Origin: Saccharicrinis sp963666825
Lineage (GTDB): Bacteria > Bacteroidota > Bacteroidia > Bacteroidales > Marinilabiliaceae
Assembly (NCBI GenBank): GCA_963666825.2
Contig: OY763044.2
Coordinates: forward strand, 6,386,001 to 6,450,000
Direction: 5' to 3'
DNA length: 64,000 nucleotides
Shown in pieces: positions 34,360-43,283 of the stretch; position 1 is the first letter of the stretch, and each line of letters opens with the position of its first letter. A program made the position numbers and the translations under genes. The notes under the pieces are model-generated. The model saw only the letters and a program-made list of their open reading frames with translations, did no database searches and was not told the DNA's origin.

Positions 34360-34417
34360 GCACAATAACTAAGCGTCCTGCCTGTTTGTAAAACAAAGGC
34401 TGGATGCGGTGTTGACG
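34360..34417 (+). other. attC-like site 8 (short form, end of array)
   Basis: GCACAA followed by TAAC (34360-34369) complements cassette 7 start GTTGTGC with one extra base; short arms around GCGTCCTGCC and GGCTGGATGC; R'-like GTTGACG at 34411-34417. About 58 bases, shorter than the other sites. No further matching R'' was found downstream, so the array appears to end here. Confidence 0.6.
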
Positions 34418-34822
34418 AAAGCCGGCCAAAGCGATCTGTATTATGGGGATTGATATATTTAAAGAAGGTATTGTTAAAGTTTCAAAGAGTGTATAATTCA
34501 TGAATAGGTTTTATTTATAGCTTATAAAAGTCTACTTCATAAATCAAAAGCACTCATCGAAGAAATTGGAAAATTAATAGAAGGAAGAATCAACAGAGGG
34601 TAACATCTCATAATATTCTATTTGGCGATTTGCTGATATTTGTAGTTTTGCATGATGTTTGAGGCAAGCTAAAGTTTAGTTCTGGCTAAAATTGAATTAC
34701 GGTTTCACCATAACTATATTTTGGCTCAGTATTGTTTTTTAAGGATTATTTTTCAAAATAGACCTTGCAACTTTATTCTGAACTTAACCCATCTAAGAAA
34801 ATACTACATAGTAAATATTTTT
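34418..34822. other. Non-coding stretch after the cassette array
   Basis: No gene of useful length. A short + strand open frame ending at 34603 reads SLLHKSKALIEEIGKLI and could be the C-terminal remnant of a decayed gene, but it is too short to identify. The rest is AT-rich and without clear repeats or hairpins. Confidence 0.5.
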
Positions 34823-35338
34823 ATGAATAATCAATACAATCAAGAACTTGTTCCGGATAGAATTTATTTTAAAAAAGCATTTTATATGGTAGCCATTGGA
34901 GTTATAATTGGACTTATTACTTATCTAGAAAAGAGTAATGAGGAAATTATGACTGGCGCTATTATCTTATCAGGTATCTTAATTGTTCTGGGGCTTATTT
35001 CATTATGGGATAAAACCATGATTAAATTATATGGAAATGAGTTAATTATAGAGAAATCTTTATTCGGTAAGATAATTCATAAGACAATTGATATTAGAAC
35101 AATTAACAAAGTGATTTATGAAAAGCATGTTAAATCAAATTTTTATACTTCAAGCGGAAATATTAAAGTAATGGGCATGGATGCAACACCCGAAAGTTGG
35201 AAAAATTATTACTATCACAATGAAATTGTTGCTATATATGTTGAAGGTAAAAAATATGAAATTGAGAAATGGAAAAAAAGATTTGAAGGAAAGAAGCTCG
35301 CTAATATAATAAGCTCGAAGATTAACATAACCAAATAA
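34823..35338 (+). CDS. Small membrane protein with PH-like tail
   Basis: ATG 34823 (MNNQYNQELVPDRIYF) is preferred to a longer frame from 34721. 171 residues: two membrane helices (~17-33 and 44-62) and a C-terminal ~100-residue domain with strands (TMIKLYGNELIIEKSLFGK, EIVAIYVEGKKYEIEKW), similar in layout to bacterial PH-domain membrane proteins. No specific function. Confidence 0.6.
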   Translation: MNNQYNQELVPDRIYFKKAFYMVAIGVIIGLITYLEKSNEEIMTGAIILSGILIVLGLISLWDKTMIKLYGNELIIEKSLFGKIIHKTIDIRTINKVIYEKHVKSNFYTSSGNIKVMGMDATPESWKNYYYHNEIVAIYVEGKKYEIEKWKKRFEGKKLANIISSKINITK

Positions 35339-35438
35339 GTATTCTTAAGCATTACTGGTTTAACTATTCCTTGTGACAAGCTAAAATTGCAAAAAATAAA
35401 CTTAGCTGTTTTATTGTTACCTACAACAAGAATAATAA

Positions 35439-35954
35439 ATGGTGAATAAAAATATAACATTAGAAACAGAAAGAACAATAATGCGGAATCTAACCACTGA
35501 TGATGCGGAAGATTTTTATGCCTTAAATCTGGATAAGGAAGTGATAAAATATACTGGAGATGAAGCATTTGAAAGTGTGCAAGAGGCAAAGGATTTTTTA
35601 TTGAACTATGATCAATATGAAAGATACGGTGTAGGTCGACTTGCTGTAATAAACAAAGTAAGCTTAAGATTTATAGGTTGGTGTGGACTAAAATATAGTC
35701 CTGAAAAAGATGAATATGATATTGGTTTTAGATTTTTTAGAGAATATTGGAATAAAGGTTATGCTACAGAGACTGCAAAAAGATGTCTGGAATTTGGTTT
35801 GAATGATTTAAGTCTTTCAAGAATTGTAGGCCGCGCTATGAAAGCAAACATTGCTTCATTTAAAGTTCTTGAGAAAATAGGGATGATTTACAAAGAAGAT
35901 TTTGACTTTGAAGGAAAAGAAGGTGTAGTTTATGAGTTAAAAATTGCAAAGTAA
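35439..35954 (+). CDS. GNAT-family N-acetyltransferase (RimJ/RimL type)
   Basis: 171 residues, complete. ETERTIMRNLTTDDAEDFYAL at the start and ISxxFREYWNKGYATETAKR with the following LGRIVGRAMKANIASFKVLEKIGM-like region (KANIASFKVLEKIGM) are the acetyl-CoA binding and C-terminal motifs of RimJ/RimL-like acetyltransferases. Substrate unknown. It stands alone, with no visible operon partner. Confidence 0.85.
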   Translation: MVNKNITLETERTIMRNLTTDDAEDFYALNLDKEVIKYTGDEAFESVQEAKDFLLNYDQYERYGVGRLAVINKVSLRFIGWCGLKYSPEKDEYDIGFRFFREYWNKGYATETAKRCLEFGLNDLSLSRIVGRAMKANIASFKVLEKIGMIYKEDFDFEGKEGVVYELKIAK

Positions 35955-36023
35955 CCAGTTCAGCATTTAAGTTAAGTTTATGGAAAACAGTTGATATGAT
36001 TACTTTGCAATAGCTGATATTGG

Positions 36024-36230
36024 TTAGTTTACTTCTTGTATCACAGCATCAAACGATTCGTTTTGAGTGATATTGGTAAGCTCTTTGCCTCCCAGGCTAT
36101 CTAAACCACCCTCAATTTCGTCGCCAATGTTCACTAAAGAACAACCAACTAATTCAAAAACAGATACAATAGTATCAGTTTTAACTTCATAAAAACCATC
36201 TAAACGAGTTTTTGTAACAACGCCTTTCAT
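36024..36230 (-). CDS. Small conserved-type protein of 68 residues
   Basis: Begins MKGVVTKTRLDGFYEVKTD and contains FELVGCSLVNIGDEIEGGLD, compatible with a small beta-barrel domain. Short proteins of this kind are common in Bacteroidota, but I do not know a function. It is convergent with the acetyltransferase gene. Confidence 0.6.
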   Translation of the reverse strand: MKGVVTKTRLDGFYEVKTDTIVSVFELVGCSLVNIGDEIEGGLDSLGGKELTNITQNESFDAVIQEVN

Positions 36231-36683
36231 AATTTAATAATTTAGTAAAATAAAATTGTTTGATAGATGATGTTAGAACTGACATCATCACATTGGGGTG
36301 GTATAATGAAGGTTCAAAGATATGCAAAATAATAATTGAAAATAACGGGGTCTCATTTTTCTTATAAAATATTTTTCATGGAGGAACTTCTGCTCTTATA
36401 CGTTTTTAGTAAAATTTAAATGTGATTGTTTATCCTTTGGCACACAGCCTATATTGGATTATTTATTTGGAATAATGTGGTAATAAAATGCCTAATATAT
36501 TGTGTTCATTGTTTTTCTGAACGAAATTAATGATTGTAATGGATATAATTACTGTATAAAAACCGAATGAAGGGGGTGAAGTAGATAAAATGACAGTTAA
36601 TAAATGTTAATCACTGTGTAATTTTATTTCATAGAATTATTTGATAATGAATTAATATTTATTCACTTTTTAATCCATATTTT
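36231..36683. other. Intergenic region upstream of the first CBM/T9SS gene
   Basis: No gene. An 8-bp hairpin (GATGATGT at 36266-36273 with 36282-36289) lies near the 36024 gene start, without a T-run. The 18-base motif shared with the second CBM gene lies at 36593-36610. Otherwise AT-rich. Confidence 0.5.
36593..36610 (+). promoter_or_regulatory. Candidate operator, copy 1
   Basis: ACAGTTAATAAATGTTAA ends 73 bases before the start codon at 36684. It differs at two positions from an 18-mer at 38727-38744 placed at the same distance from the paralogous gene. It contains two GTTAA half-sites in direct orientation, 10 bp apart. Confidence 0.5.
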
Positions 36684-37664
36684 ATGAAGCAAATTTTACT
36701 CACAAAAAAATCTTTAATAATGTTCGTATTTGTGCTTTTTTGCGCAATGTATATAACTAAAATTAGTGCACAGGATTATGTATTTACAATGCCTACCGAT
36801 GCTCCGTTGGTTATTGAAGCAGAACATTATTTCTCACTTAAAACTGGAACCGGTACTACATCTACTTTAGATTGGACTTTAGGAACAGAAACTGATTTTG
36901 GAACTTTTATGGGAACAGGTTATATGTTATCTCCTGTGACAGGAAATGCTTATTATGATGATGGTTCAAATTCTCTTTTTACTCCTACATCAGAAGCGCC
37001 AGCTATTCTTTATAAAGTTAATTTTCCTGTAGCTGGAGATTATGTTTTTATTGATCGTTGTTCTTATCCTGATGGAAATAGTGATTCATTTTGGTTTGGT
37101 ATTGATGATGAGGTTAATTCGGTTGGAGGAAGAATGAATCCATATTCAGACTTTGGTGATGCAAACTCAGCTTGGGGCTGGAATTATTTAACATCTTCAA
37201 GTGCTGAGGCTGTTTTTACAATTGCAGAAGGTGCTGAGGGTGAGCATATAGTTAGGATTACCCAAAGAGAACCAAATTTTAGATTAGATAGATTTGTTAT
37301 CCTTACAGCTCTTGATTATGCATTAAATGGCTATACTTCTACTCAAGCTGATGCTGCAGCAGAAACACCTTGGGATGGAGCTACTGCAATTAGTGAAAAT
37401 AAATTATCTCAATCGATGGCTGTTTATCCAAACCCTGTTGTAGATAATGCTACAATTACTTATGATGTATTAACGCCAGGTAAAGTAAATATCAGTGTTT
37501 ATAGCTTAACCGGTGAATTAGTGCAAGTGTTGGTTAATGAGACTCAGGCTGCTGGTGAAAAACAAATTAACTGGACAGTAGCTGGAAATCTTGTTGAAGG
37601 TATTTATTTAATAAAGTTGACTAATGGAGAAAACACTTCTGTAAAGAAAGTGATGCTTAAATAA
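36684..37664 (+). CDS. Secreted carbohydrate-binding protein with T9SS sorting domain
   Basis: 326 residues: signal peptide (~1-29), a beta-sandwich of CBM6/CBM35 or malectin-like type (~30-215, beginning DAPLVIEAEHYFSL), linker, and a type A T9SS C-terminal domain (~248-326, YPNPVVDNATITYDV ... GIYLIKLTNGE). The sorting domain directs it to the cell surface or medium. A tandem paralogue lies at 38816. It probably binds polysaccharide for the neighbouring lyase and hydrolases. Catalytic residues are not apparent. Confidence 0.8.
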   Translation: MKQILLTKKSLIMFVFVLFCAMYITKISAQDYVFTMPTDAPLVIEAEHYFSLKTGTGTTSTLDWTLGTETDFGTFMGTGYMLSPVTGNAYYDDGSNSLFTPTSEAPAILYKVNFPVAGDYVFIDRCSYPDGNSDSFWFGIDDEVNSVGGRMNPYSDFGDANSAWGWNYLTSSSAEAVFTIAEGAEGEHIVRITQREPNFRLDRFVILTALDYALNGYTSTQADAAAETPWDGATAISENKLSQSMAVYPNPVVDNATITYDVLTPGKVNISVYSLTGELVQVLVNETQAAGEKQINWTVAGNLVEGIYLIKLTNGENTSVKKVMLK

Positions 37665-37684
37665 TGGTTTTATTGATTATCGAA

Positions 37685-37715
37685 AGGCAGGTGTAGTGAT
37701 ATACCTGCTTTTTTT
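37685..37715 (+). terminator. Terminator after first CBM/T9SS gene
   Basis: Stem of 11 pairs with two wobbles (37685-37695 with 37700-37710, core GCAGGT/ACCTGC) followed by a T-run. It separates this gene from its paralogue. Confidence 0.8.
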
Positions 37716-38815
37716 GTTTGTAGATGTTTGTATTTTCCGCTACTGTTCTGAATGATAAACTGATTTCTGTATGAAATTTGGGATTTACCTTATGTATTTA
37801 TTAAATATTCAATTGAAGTTGTTTTATAATACATGAATCTAGCGAAGTTTAGCTTAGGATTTTGAAAGAATAGCTATTAGGTTTAATAGTTTTCAGGAAG
37901 TAGGCTGCTGTTTTTTGTTTGAAGTTTTATGCATTACCATAATTATTATAATCTGAGCCAATAATTATTTTGAGCTACTTCGTAAATCTTTTAAAATCTG
38001 CCTAATATATGACATTTTCTGTTATCAGACTTCTAAATTTTAATCAAAGTCACCTTTGTAATCTTTTGAACTCTTTTATTATTTTTTTTAGGGTTCCAGG
38101 TTTTTAAAATTTTTTTTCCTAAGAGTCAATTTTGTGTTTCGTGATCTTGATTTTATGTTATGGATCCTATATATAGTCTGATTTAACGTCTACTCCTTTT
38201 GTGCTCAGTTTAAAATTGATTGTTATAATAGAAATCTTGATTGAAATTCCATTGCAATTTATTTCCTCATAGAGTAAACTGATGGTTAGAAGTAATATTG
38301 CTGTTTTATTAAGTGTTACTCACAAAGTCATTATCTGATATTTTTTAATTGTTAAAATTTTAAAGGATTGGTAATTGTTTTATTCATTTGTGGAATTTTT
38401 TTTGTCAGATTTAATGCTTGTGCTATGTTATTTGGGTGTGTTTATCTGGCAATAAATGTTAATTCAGATCATTTCATTTAAGAAATATTCGTTAAAGTTA
38501 AAAAATGCAATTTGTCAGATGAATTTTCTTGATTACACCTGTATTTATTGGCCGTTTTTAATTAAGCTTTAAAATTAAGTAGATTTGTAATGTTCAGTAA
38601 TATAGTGTTTTAGGGTGGTGTTTGTTTGTCGTTGTTAGCCTTTTTTTTACCTGTATTATATGAGTTGTAAAATGGACTAATTTACTGCGAAATTACCTGA
38701 ATGACCTGTATTAAATCCATTTTATTACAGTTAAAAAGTGTTAACCCTAGGGTATGTTTGAACCATCAAAAATTTATTGACTATTCAAATTTACACTTTA
38801 AAAATTTTTAATCTT
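37716..38815. other. 1.1-kb non-coding gap between paralogues
   Basis: No open frame of credible length on either strand and no tRNA or recognised ncRNA. Very AT-rich, with several T-runs. The only signal I see is the operator-like 18-mer at 38727-38744. It may be decayed coding sequence or a long untranslated region. Confidence 0.5.
38727..38744 (+). promoter_or_regulatory. Candidate operator, copy 2
   Basis: ACAGTTAAAAAGTGTTAA, 16 of 18 bases identical to copy 1 and 71 bases before the start codon at 38816, the same spacing within two bases. GTTAA half-sites again 10 bp apart. Confidence 0.5.
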
Positions 38816-39745
38816 ATGAAACGAATTTTACTTTCAACAAAGGAAGCTGTTTTAACAATGGTTTTATTTATGGTATTTGGCTTAATGGCTGTAAATGCTC
38901 AGGACTATACTTTTACTCAACCAGAAGATGGTATAGTTGTAATGGAAGCAGAACATTATTTTTCACTTAGATCTAACGGATCTGATACCTGGTATTTAGA
39001 AGATACTCATGATGCTGCTAATTTTAGTGGAACAGGTTATATGGTAGCACCAGGATCAACAAGATATGAATCAAGTGATGTTGCGTTAACAGATGCTCCT
39101 TCAATAACTTATAAAGTCAATTTTAATCAAACAGGAGAGCATTATTTTTTCGCTCATTGTTCATTTCCTTCTGATATGGCAGATTCATATTTCGTTGCTG
39201 TGGATGGCGAAATAGCAATTGATAGAATGGATACTTATATCGAATGGGGTAGAGGAGCAAATTTTGATGTTTGGGGATGGAACAACCTGACAACTAGTAA
39301 AACAGCAGGTTCTGTATATATTCTTACACCAGGGGTTCATGAAGTTACAATTCTTATGAGAGAAGTTGGTTTTAGACTAGATAAAATTGTAATGACTCCA
39401 GATGATACTTACACTATTGCTTGGGATGCTGCCGGACCAGCTGCAATTGCTCCTGATGGAGCAACTGCAATTAGTGATAAGAGTTTATCAGCTTCAATGG
39501 AAGTTTATCCTAATCCAGTAAAAGATAATTCTACTATTACATATGATGTGTTAAGTGCAGGAAAAGTTAATGTTAGTGTTTATAGCCTAACAGGAGAATT
39601 AGTTCAAGTATTGGTTAATGAAGAACAAGGTACTGGTGAAAAACAAATTAACTGGAATGTTGCCGGTGATGTTGCTGAAGGTATTTATTTATTGAAATTA
39701 ACAAATGGTGAAAATACATCTGTTAAGAAGATAATGATTAATTAG
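38816..39745 (+). CDS. Secreted carbohydrate-binding protein with T9SS sorting domain (paralogue)
   Basis: ATG 38816 (MKRILLSTKEAVLTMVLF) is chosen over 38777 because it begins a normal signal peptide. 310 residues: signal peptide, CBM-like domain (~30-200, beginning VVMEAEHYFSLRS), type A sorting domain (~232-310) with long identical blocks to the 36684 protein (YSLTGELVQVLVNE, KLTNGENTSVKK). A tandem duplication is clear. It should bind the same polysaccharide class. Confidence 0.8.
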   Translation: MKRILLSTKEAVLTMVLFMVFGLMAVNAQDYTFTQPEDGIVVMEAEHYFSLRSNGSDTWYLEDTHDAANFSGTGYMVAPGSTRYESSDVALTDAPSITYKVNFNQTGEHYFFAHCSFPSDMADSYFVAVDGEIAIDRMDTYIEWGRGANFDVWGWNNLTTSKTAGSVYILTPGVHEVTILMREVGFRLDKIVMTPDDTYTIAWDAAGPAAIAPDGATAISDKSLSASMEVYPNPVKDNSTITYDVLSAGKVNVSVYSLTGELVQVLVNEEQGTGEKQINWNVAGDVAEGIYLLKLTNGENTSVKKIMIN

Positions 39746-39764
39746 TTATAGGTTGGTTGATTTT

Positions 39765-39796
39765 AAAGCAGGCATTTTATGTCTGCTTTATTTTTC
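39765..39796 (+). terminator. Terminator after second CBM/T9SS gene
   Basis: AAAGCAG (39765-39771) pairs with CTGCTTT (39783-39789), extended by a wobble and a C-G pair, followed by ATTTTTC. Confidence 0.8.
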
Positions 39797-39927
39797 TTGT
39801 ATTATCTAGTTTGTTTTTAGTTTCCCTAACCTGAAATAAACTACTCTATATAGACTCTTATTGCCTTTCCCTTTTTTTAGGATCTAAAATAAGTTAAGAT
39901 TCTTGTTATATAATCAGTTATAAAAAT

Positions 39928-42900
39928 ATGAACACTTGTATTTTAAAAAATAAACAAAGCAGAAAGTTAAATCTTACTTTATATCGATTTGCACTTCTGT
40001 TTGTCTTTATTACAGTTGGAGTCTCTGTATTCTCTCAACGTTTGATGGAATCTTTAGATAGAGGACTTGTTGCAGTAAAGACTGAAGATAGTAATGTATT
40101 TCTTAGTTGGAGAAAACTTGCAACAGATGCATCTGATATTGCATTTAATATTTACAGAGATGGTGTTTTAGTGAATAGCACACCTATAAGCGATGTTTCG
40201 AACTATGTTGATTCGGAAGGTACAACAGATGATTATTATTATCTGGAAATTGTCAATACAGATGGCGTTGTTGGTAGATCAGAAGCTGTAATAGTATGGG
40301 AAAACCAATATAAAGAAATTCCTCTTCAGGTTCCAGAAGGAGGTGAACCTAATGATATCTCTGTTGCAGATCTTGATGGAGATGGAGAATATGAGCTTGT
40401 GGTAAAAATATATGGAGAAGAAACGAAAGATAATTCTCAATCAGGATTTAGTGATCCTGAATACCTGCAAGCTTATGAATTAAATGGTACATTATTATGG
40501 ACTATTGACCTGGGTGTTAATATTCGTGCCGGATCTCACTATACACAATTTATGGTATATGATTTAGATGGTGACGGTAAGGCTGAAATGGCATGTAAAA
40601 CAGCTCCTGGTACTATTGATGGAACAGGGACTTATTTAAGTGATGGACCTGCTGCAACTGATGATGATGCAGCTGATTATAGAAATTCTAATGGATATAT
40701 TCTTGAAGGTCCTGAGTATTTAACTCTTTTCGATGGAGAAACTGGTAAAGAAATTTCAACAGTTGATTATGTTCCTGGTCGTGGAGTAGTTGCTGATTGG
40801 GGTGATAGCTATGGAAACAGAGTTGACCGATTTTTAGGATGTGTAGCATATCTTGATGGACAGAATCCAAGTTTGGTTATGTGTAGAGGTTATTATACCA
40901 GAACAGTATTAGCTGCTTGGGATTATGAAAATGGCGAGTTAGTACAGCGTTGGGTTTTCGATACTGATAATGATTTAACAGGTCAGGATGGTGTTGCATA
41001 CGAGTTTTATGCTGGCCAAGGAGCTCACAGTCTTTCTGTAGGTGATGTTGATGGCGATGGAGCTGATGAAATAGTTTATGGTGCAATGGCTGTTGATAAT
41101 GATGGAACCGGCCTTTGGTCAACAGGAAATAATCACGGTGATGCAACTCACTTAGGGGATTTTGATGCAGATCATACAGGACTTGAATATTTTATGCCTA
41201 GTGAATCTGCTCATGGTACAAATAAAGTTACCGGAGGAGAGGTTAATGCAGTATGGTTTGCAGCTGCTGGAAGTGGAGATATTATCTGGTATAAAAACGT
41301 GGATGAAAAATCTGATATTGGAAGAGGTATGGTTGACGATATTACATCTGATAATCCGGGTTGTGAATTCTGGGCATACGGAAAAGCATATTCTCCTTCC
41401 GAAACAAGATTTGCATTAGGTATATATGATGATGCCGGAAATGATTTGGAAGTAACCAGTGAATGGCCATCTATTAACTTTGCCAGTTGGTGGGATGGTG
41501 ACCTTACTCGTGAGGTACTAAGTGGTACAACCATTACAAAATGGTCAACAACTACAAAAACTGTTTTACTGGAAACTGAGGATGATTGTTTATCAAATAA
41601 CAGTACAAAAGCTACTCCATGTATCAGTGGTGATATTCTTGGCGACTGGAGGGAAGAAGTTATCTGGAGAACTGCAGACAACCAAAGTTTAAGAATATAT
41701 ACTACAACAGAACCAACAACTGCTGGTATTTATACTTTAGTTCAGGATCCTCAATATAGATTGGCACTTACCTGGCAGAATACAGGATATAATCAGCCTC
41801 CGCATCCAAGTTTCTTCATTGGAGATAACATGCCAACACCTCCAACACCATCCATTACAATGGTTGATCCGGTAGTTGATCCTTTTATTCAGATTGTTGA
41901 CCCTATTGTTGATTATGAATTAGAGTTAGGCAGATCTGTGTATATCAATCTTACTGTTGTTGGTTTTGCAGATAATAGTACAATTGTAATTAAAGAGGGA
42001 GATGTAACACTAGCCACTTTAACTGAGGCTCCATATATTGCTAAAATTGATGGATTATTAAGCGGAACACATACCATCGTTGCTTCAGGTTATGATGGGG
42101 ATAGTAATCTGGTAGAATCAGAGGCTCTTACCATTACTGTTGATGAAGGTTATCCTCATGTTACATCATTCACATCACCTGCTGATGGATCTGTATATTT
42201 AATTGATGAAACAATAGATTTAAGTGTTGATGCCTATGATTCTGATGGAACAATTGCCAATGTTGATTTCTATTTCAACGATCAGATTGTTGCTTCATTA
42301 ACAGAAGCCCCTTATACTACAAATGTAGCTAATCCAGGTTATGGAGCGTATGAAGTAAAAGCAGTTATTACTGATGACCTAGGTAATTCAACAGAATCAG
42401 AAATACATTCAATAAATGTTGGTTTACTAACGTTTATTCAGGAAGATGAAAGAGGCTATTGTGGATTTAATACATTAGGTTGGATTGAAAGTACTAATGG
42501 AGGATTTACTGGTACTGGTTATGCTAATACCGATAATGCTGCTGATGAAGGCGTTAATTGGGCAATAACCATACCTGAAGATGGAGCTTATACCTTCTTG
42601 TGGAAATATGCAACCTCTACTGACAGACCAGGTAATTTATTTATTAACGATATTCAGGAAGGAGAGACTTTAACATTTGCTGCTTCAGGTGCTTGGACTA
42701 CCTGGATTGAACAAGCTGCTGATGTAAATTTAACTGCAGGAAATTATAAAATTTCATTAGTGGCAACCACTTCCGGCGGTCTTGGAAATATAGATTACTT
42801 TGAGATCATATCTAAAACAGGTAGTGCTGCAGTGGCATTGGATTGTGAATCATTAGCAACAGGTATTGAGTCAACACTTTCATTATCTGAAGAAACAGTT

Positions 42901-43128
42901 AATGTATATCCAAATCCAGCCTCTCAAACATTATATGTTAAAGTACTAAATGATGTTGTTGTTAGTGGAAATATGATGATTTATGATTTAGCTGGTAATC
43001 TTGTATTACAGGATAACTATTATACTGGTGAAAATAAATTTGATATTAGTACACTAAAAAGAGGTATCTATTTACTAAAATTAAATAGTAACTCAGGCGC
43101 ATACATTCAAAAGTTAATAGTTGAATAA
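39928..43128 (+). CDS. PL11 rhamnogalacturonan lyase with T9SS domain
   Basis: 1066 residues. Signal peptide (~1-38), then the PL11 fold (~38-640) starting LMESLDRGLVAVKTEDSNVF with calcium-type loops DLDGDGEYELV, DLDGDGKAEMA and DVDGDGADEIV, as in YesW/YesX rhamnogalacturonan lyases. Two Ig-like modules follow (~660-830), then a CBM-like module (~830-975) and a type A sorting domain (~985-1066, VYPNPASQTLYV). It cleaves the backbone of rhamnogalacturonan I by beta-elimination outside the cell. It is the anchor for reading this cluster as pectin-directed. Confidence 0.9.
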   Translation: MNTCILKNKQSRKLNLTLYRFALLFVFITVGVSVFSQRLMESLDRGLVAVKTEDSNVFLSWRKLATDASDIAFNIYRDGVLVNSTPISDVSNYVDSEGTTDDYYYLEIVNTDGVVGRSEAVIVWENQYKEIPLQVPEGGEPNDISVADLDGDGEYELVVKIYGEETKDNSQSGFSDPEYLQAYELNGTLLWTIDLGVNIRAGSHYTQFMVYDLDGDGKAEMACKTAPGTIDGTGTYLSDGPAATDDDAADYRNSNGYILEGPEYLTLFDGETGKEISTVDYVPGRGVVADWGDSYGNRVDRFLGCVAYLDGQNPSLVMCRGYYTRTVLAAWDYENGELVQRWVFDTDNDLTGQDGVAYEFYAGQGAHSLSVGDVDGDGADEIVYGAMAVDNDGTGLWSTGNNHGDATHLGDFDADHTGLEYFMPSESAHGTNKVTGGEVNAVWFAAAGSGDIIWYKNVDEKSDIGRGMVDDITSDNPGCEFWAYGKAYSPSETRFALGIYDDAGNDLEVTSEWPSINFASWWDGDLTREVLSGTTITKWSTTTKTVLLETEDDCLSNNSTKATPCISGDILGDWREEVIWRTADNQSLRIYTTTEPTTAGIYTLVQDPQYRLALTWQNTGYNQPPHPSFFIGDNMPTPPTPSITMVDPVVDPFIQIVDPIVDYELELGRSVYINLTVVGFADNSTIVIKEGDVTLATLTEAPYIAKIDGLLSGTHTIVASGYDGDSNLVESEALTITVDEGYPHVTSFTSPADGSVYLIDETIDLSVDAYDSDGTIANVDFYFNDQIVASLTEAPYTTNVANPGYGAYEVKAVITDDLGNSTESEIHSINVGLLTFIQEDERGYCGFNTLGWIESTNGGFTGTGYANTDNAADEGVNWAITIPEDGAYTFLWKYATSTDRPGNLFINDIQEGETLTFAASGAWTTWIEQAADVNLTAGNYKISLVATTSGGLGNIDYFEIISKTGSAAVALDCESLATGIESTLSLSEETVNVYPNPASQTLYVKVLNDVVVSGNMMIYDLAGNLVLQDNYYTGENKFDISTLKRGIYLLKLNSNSGAYIQKLIVE

Positions 43129-43162
43129 TATAGCAATAATAAAAGTCTGTGATTGAAATCAT

Positions 43163-43205
43163 GAAGCAATCATTGGTTTTATACCGATGATTGCTTCTGT
43201 TTTTA
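43163..43205 (+). terminator. Terminator after the PL11 gene
   Basis: Perfect 11-bp stem (GAAGCAATCAT at 43163-43173 with 43187-43197) and a following TGTTTTTA. The loop side can extend by two more G-C pairs. Confidence 0.85.
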
Positions 43206-43283
43206 TATTCCATCCATCTTCTTTGTTGAATATGGAATTAATTAGAAGAATTAGAGTTGTAATATTAAGATGATAGCAAAGCG

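Larger units (their letters stand above)
28252..34417 (+). mobile_element. Integron-type gene cassette array (CALIN-like, no integron integrase)
   Basis: Eight attC-like sites delimit seven cassettes whose genes all lie on the + strand. After each gene there is an R''-type RYYYAAC-like heptamer, a long imperfect inverted repeat, and a GTTRRRY-like R' heptamer. The six bases after the G of each R' (cassette start) are complementary to the R'' that follows the same cassette's own gene, as required when each cassette came from a circle: TTGGCA/TGCCAA, TTGGCT/AGCCAA, TTACAG/CTGTAA, TTAGGG/CCCTAA, TTGGGT/ACCCAA, TTAGCG/CGCTAA, TTGTGC/GCACAA. No integron integrase is present in the window. Confidence 0.85.

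Noticed and set aside
34268..34501. 77-residue minus-strand frame at the end of the cassette array
   Set aside because: Crosses attC-like site 8 and the end of cassette 7; no supporting motif.
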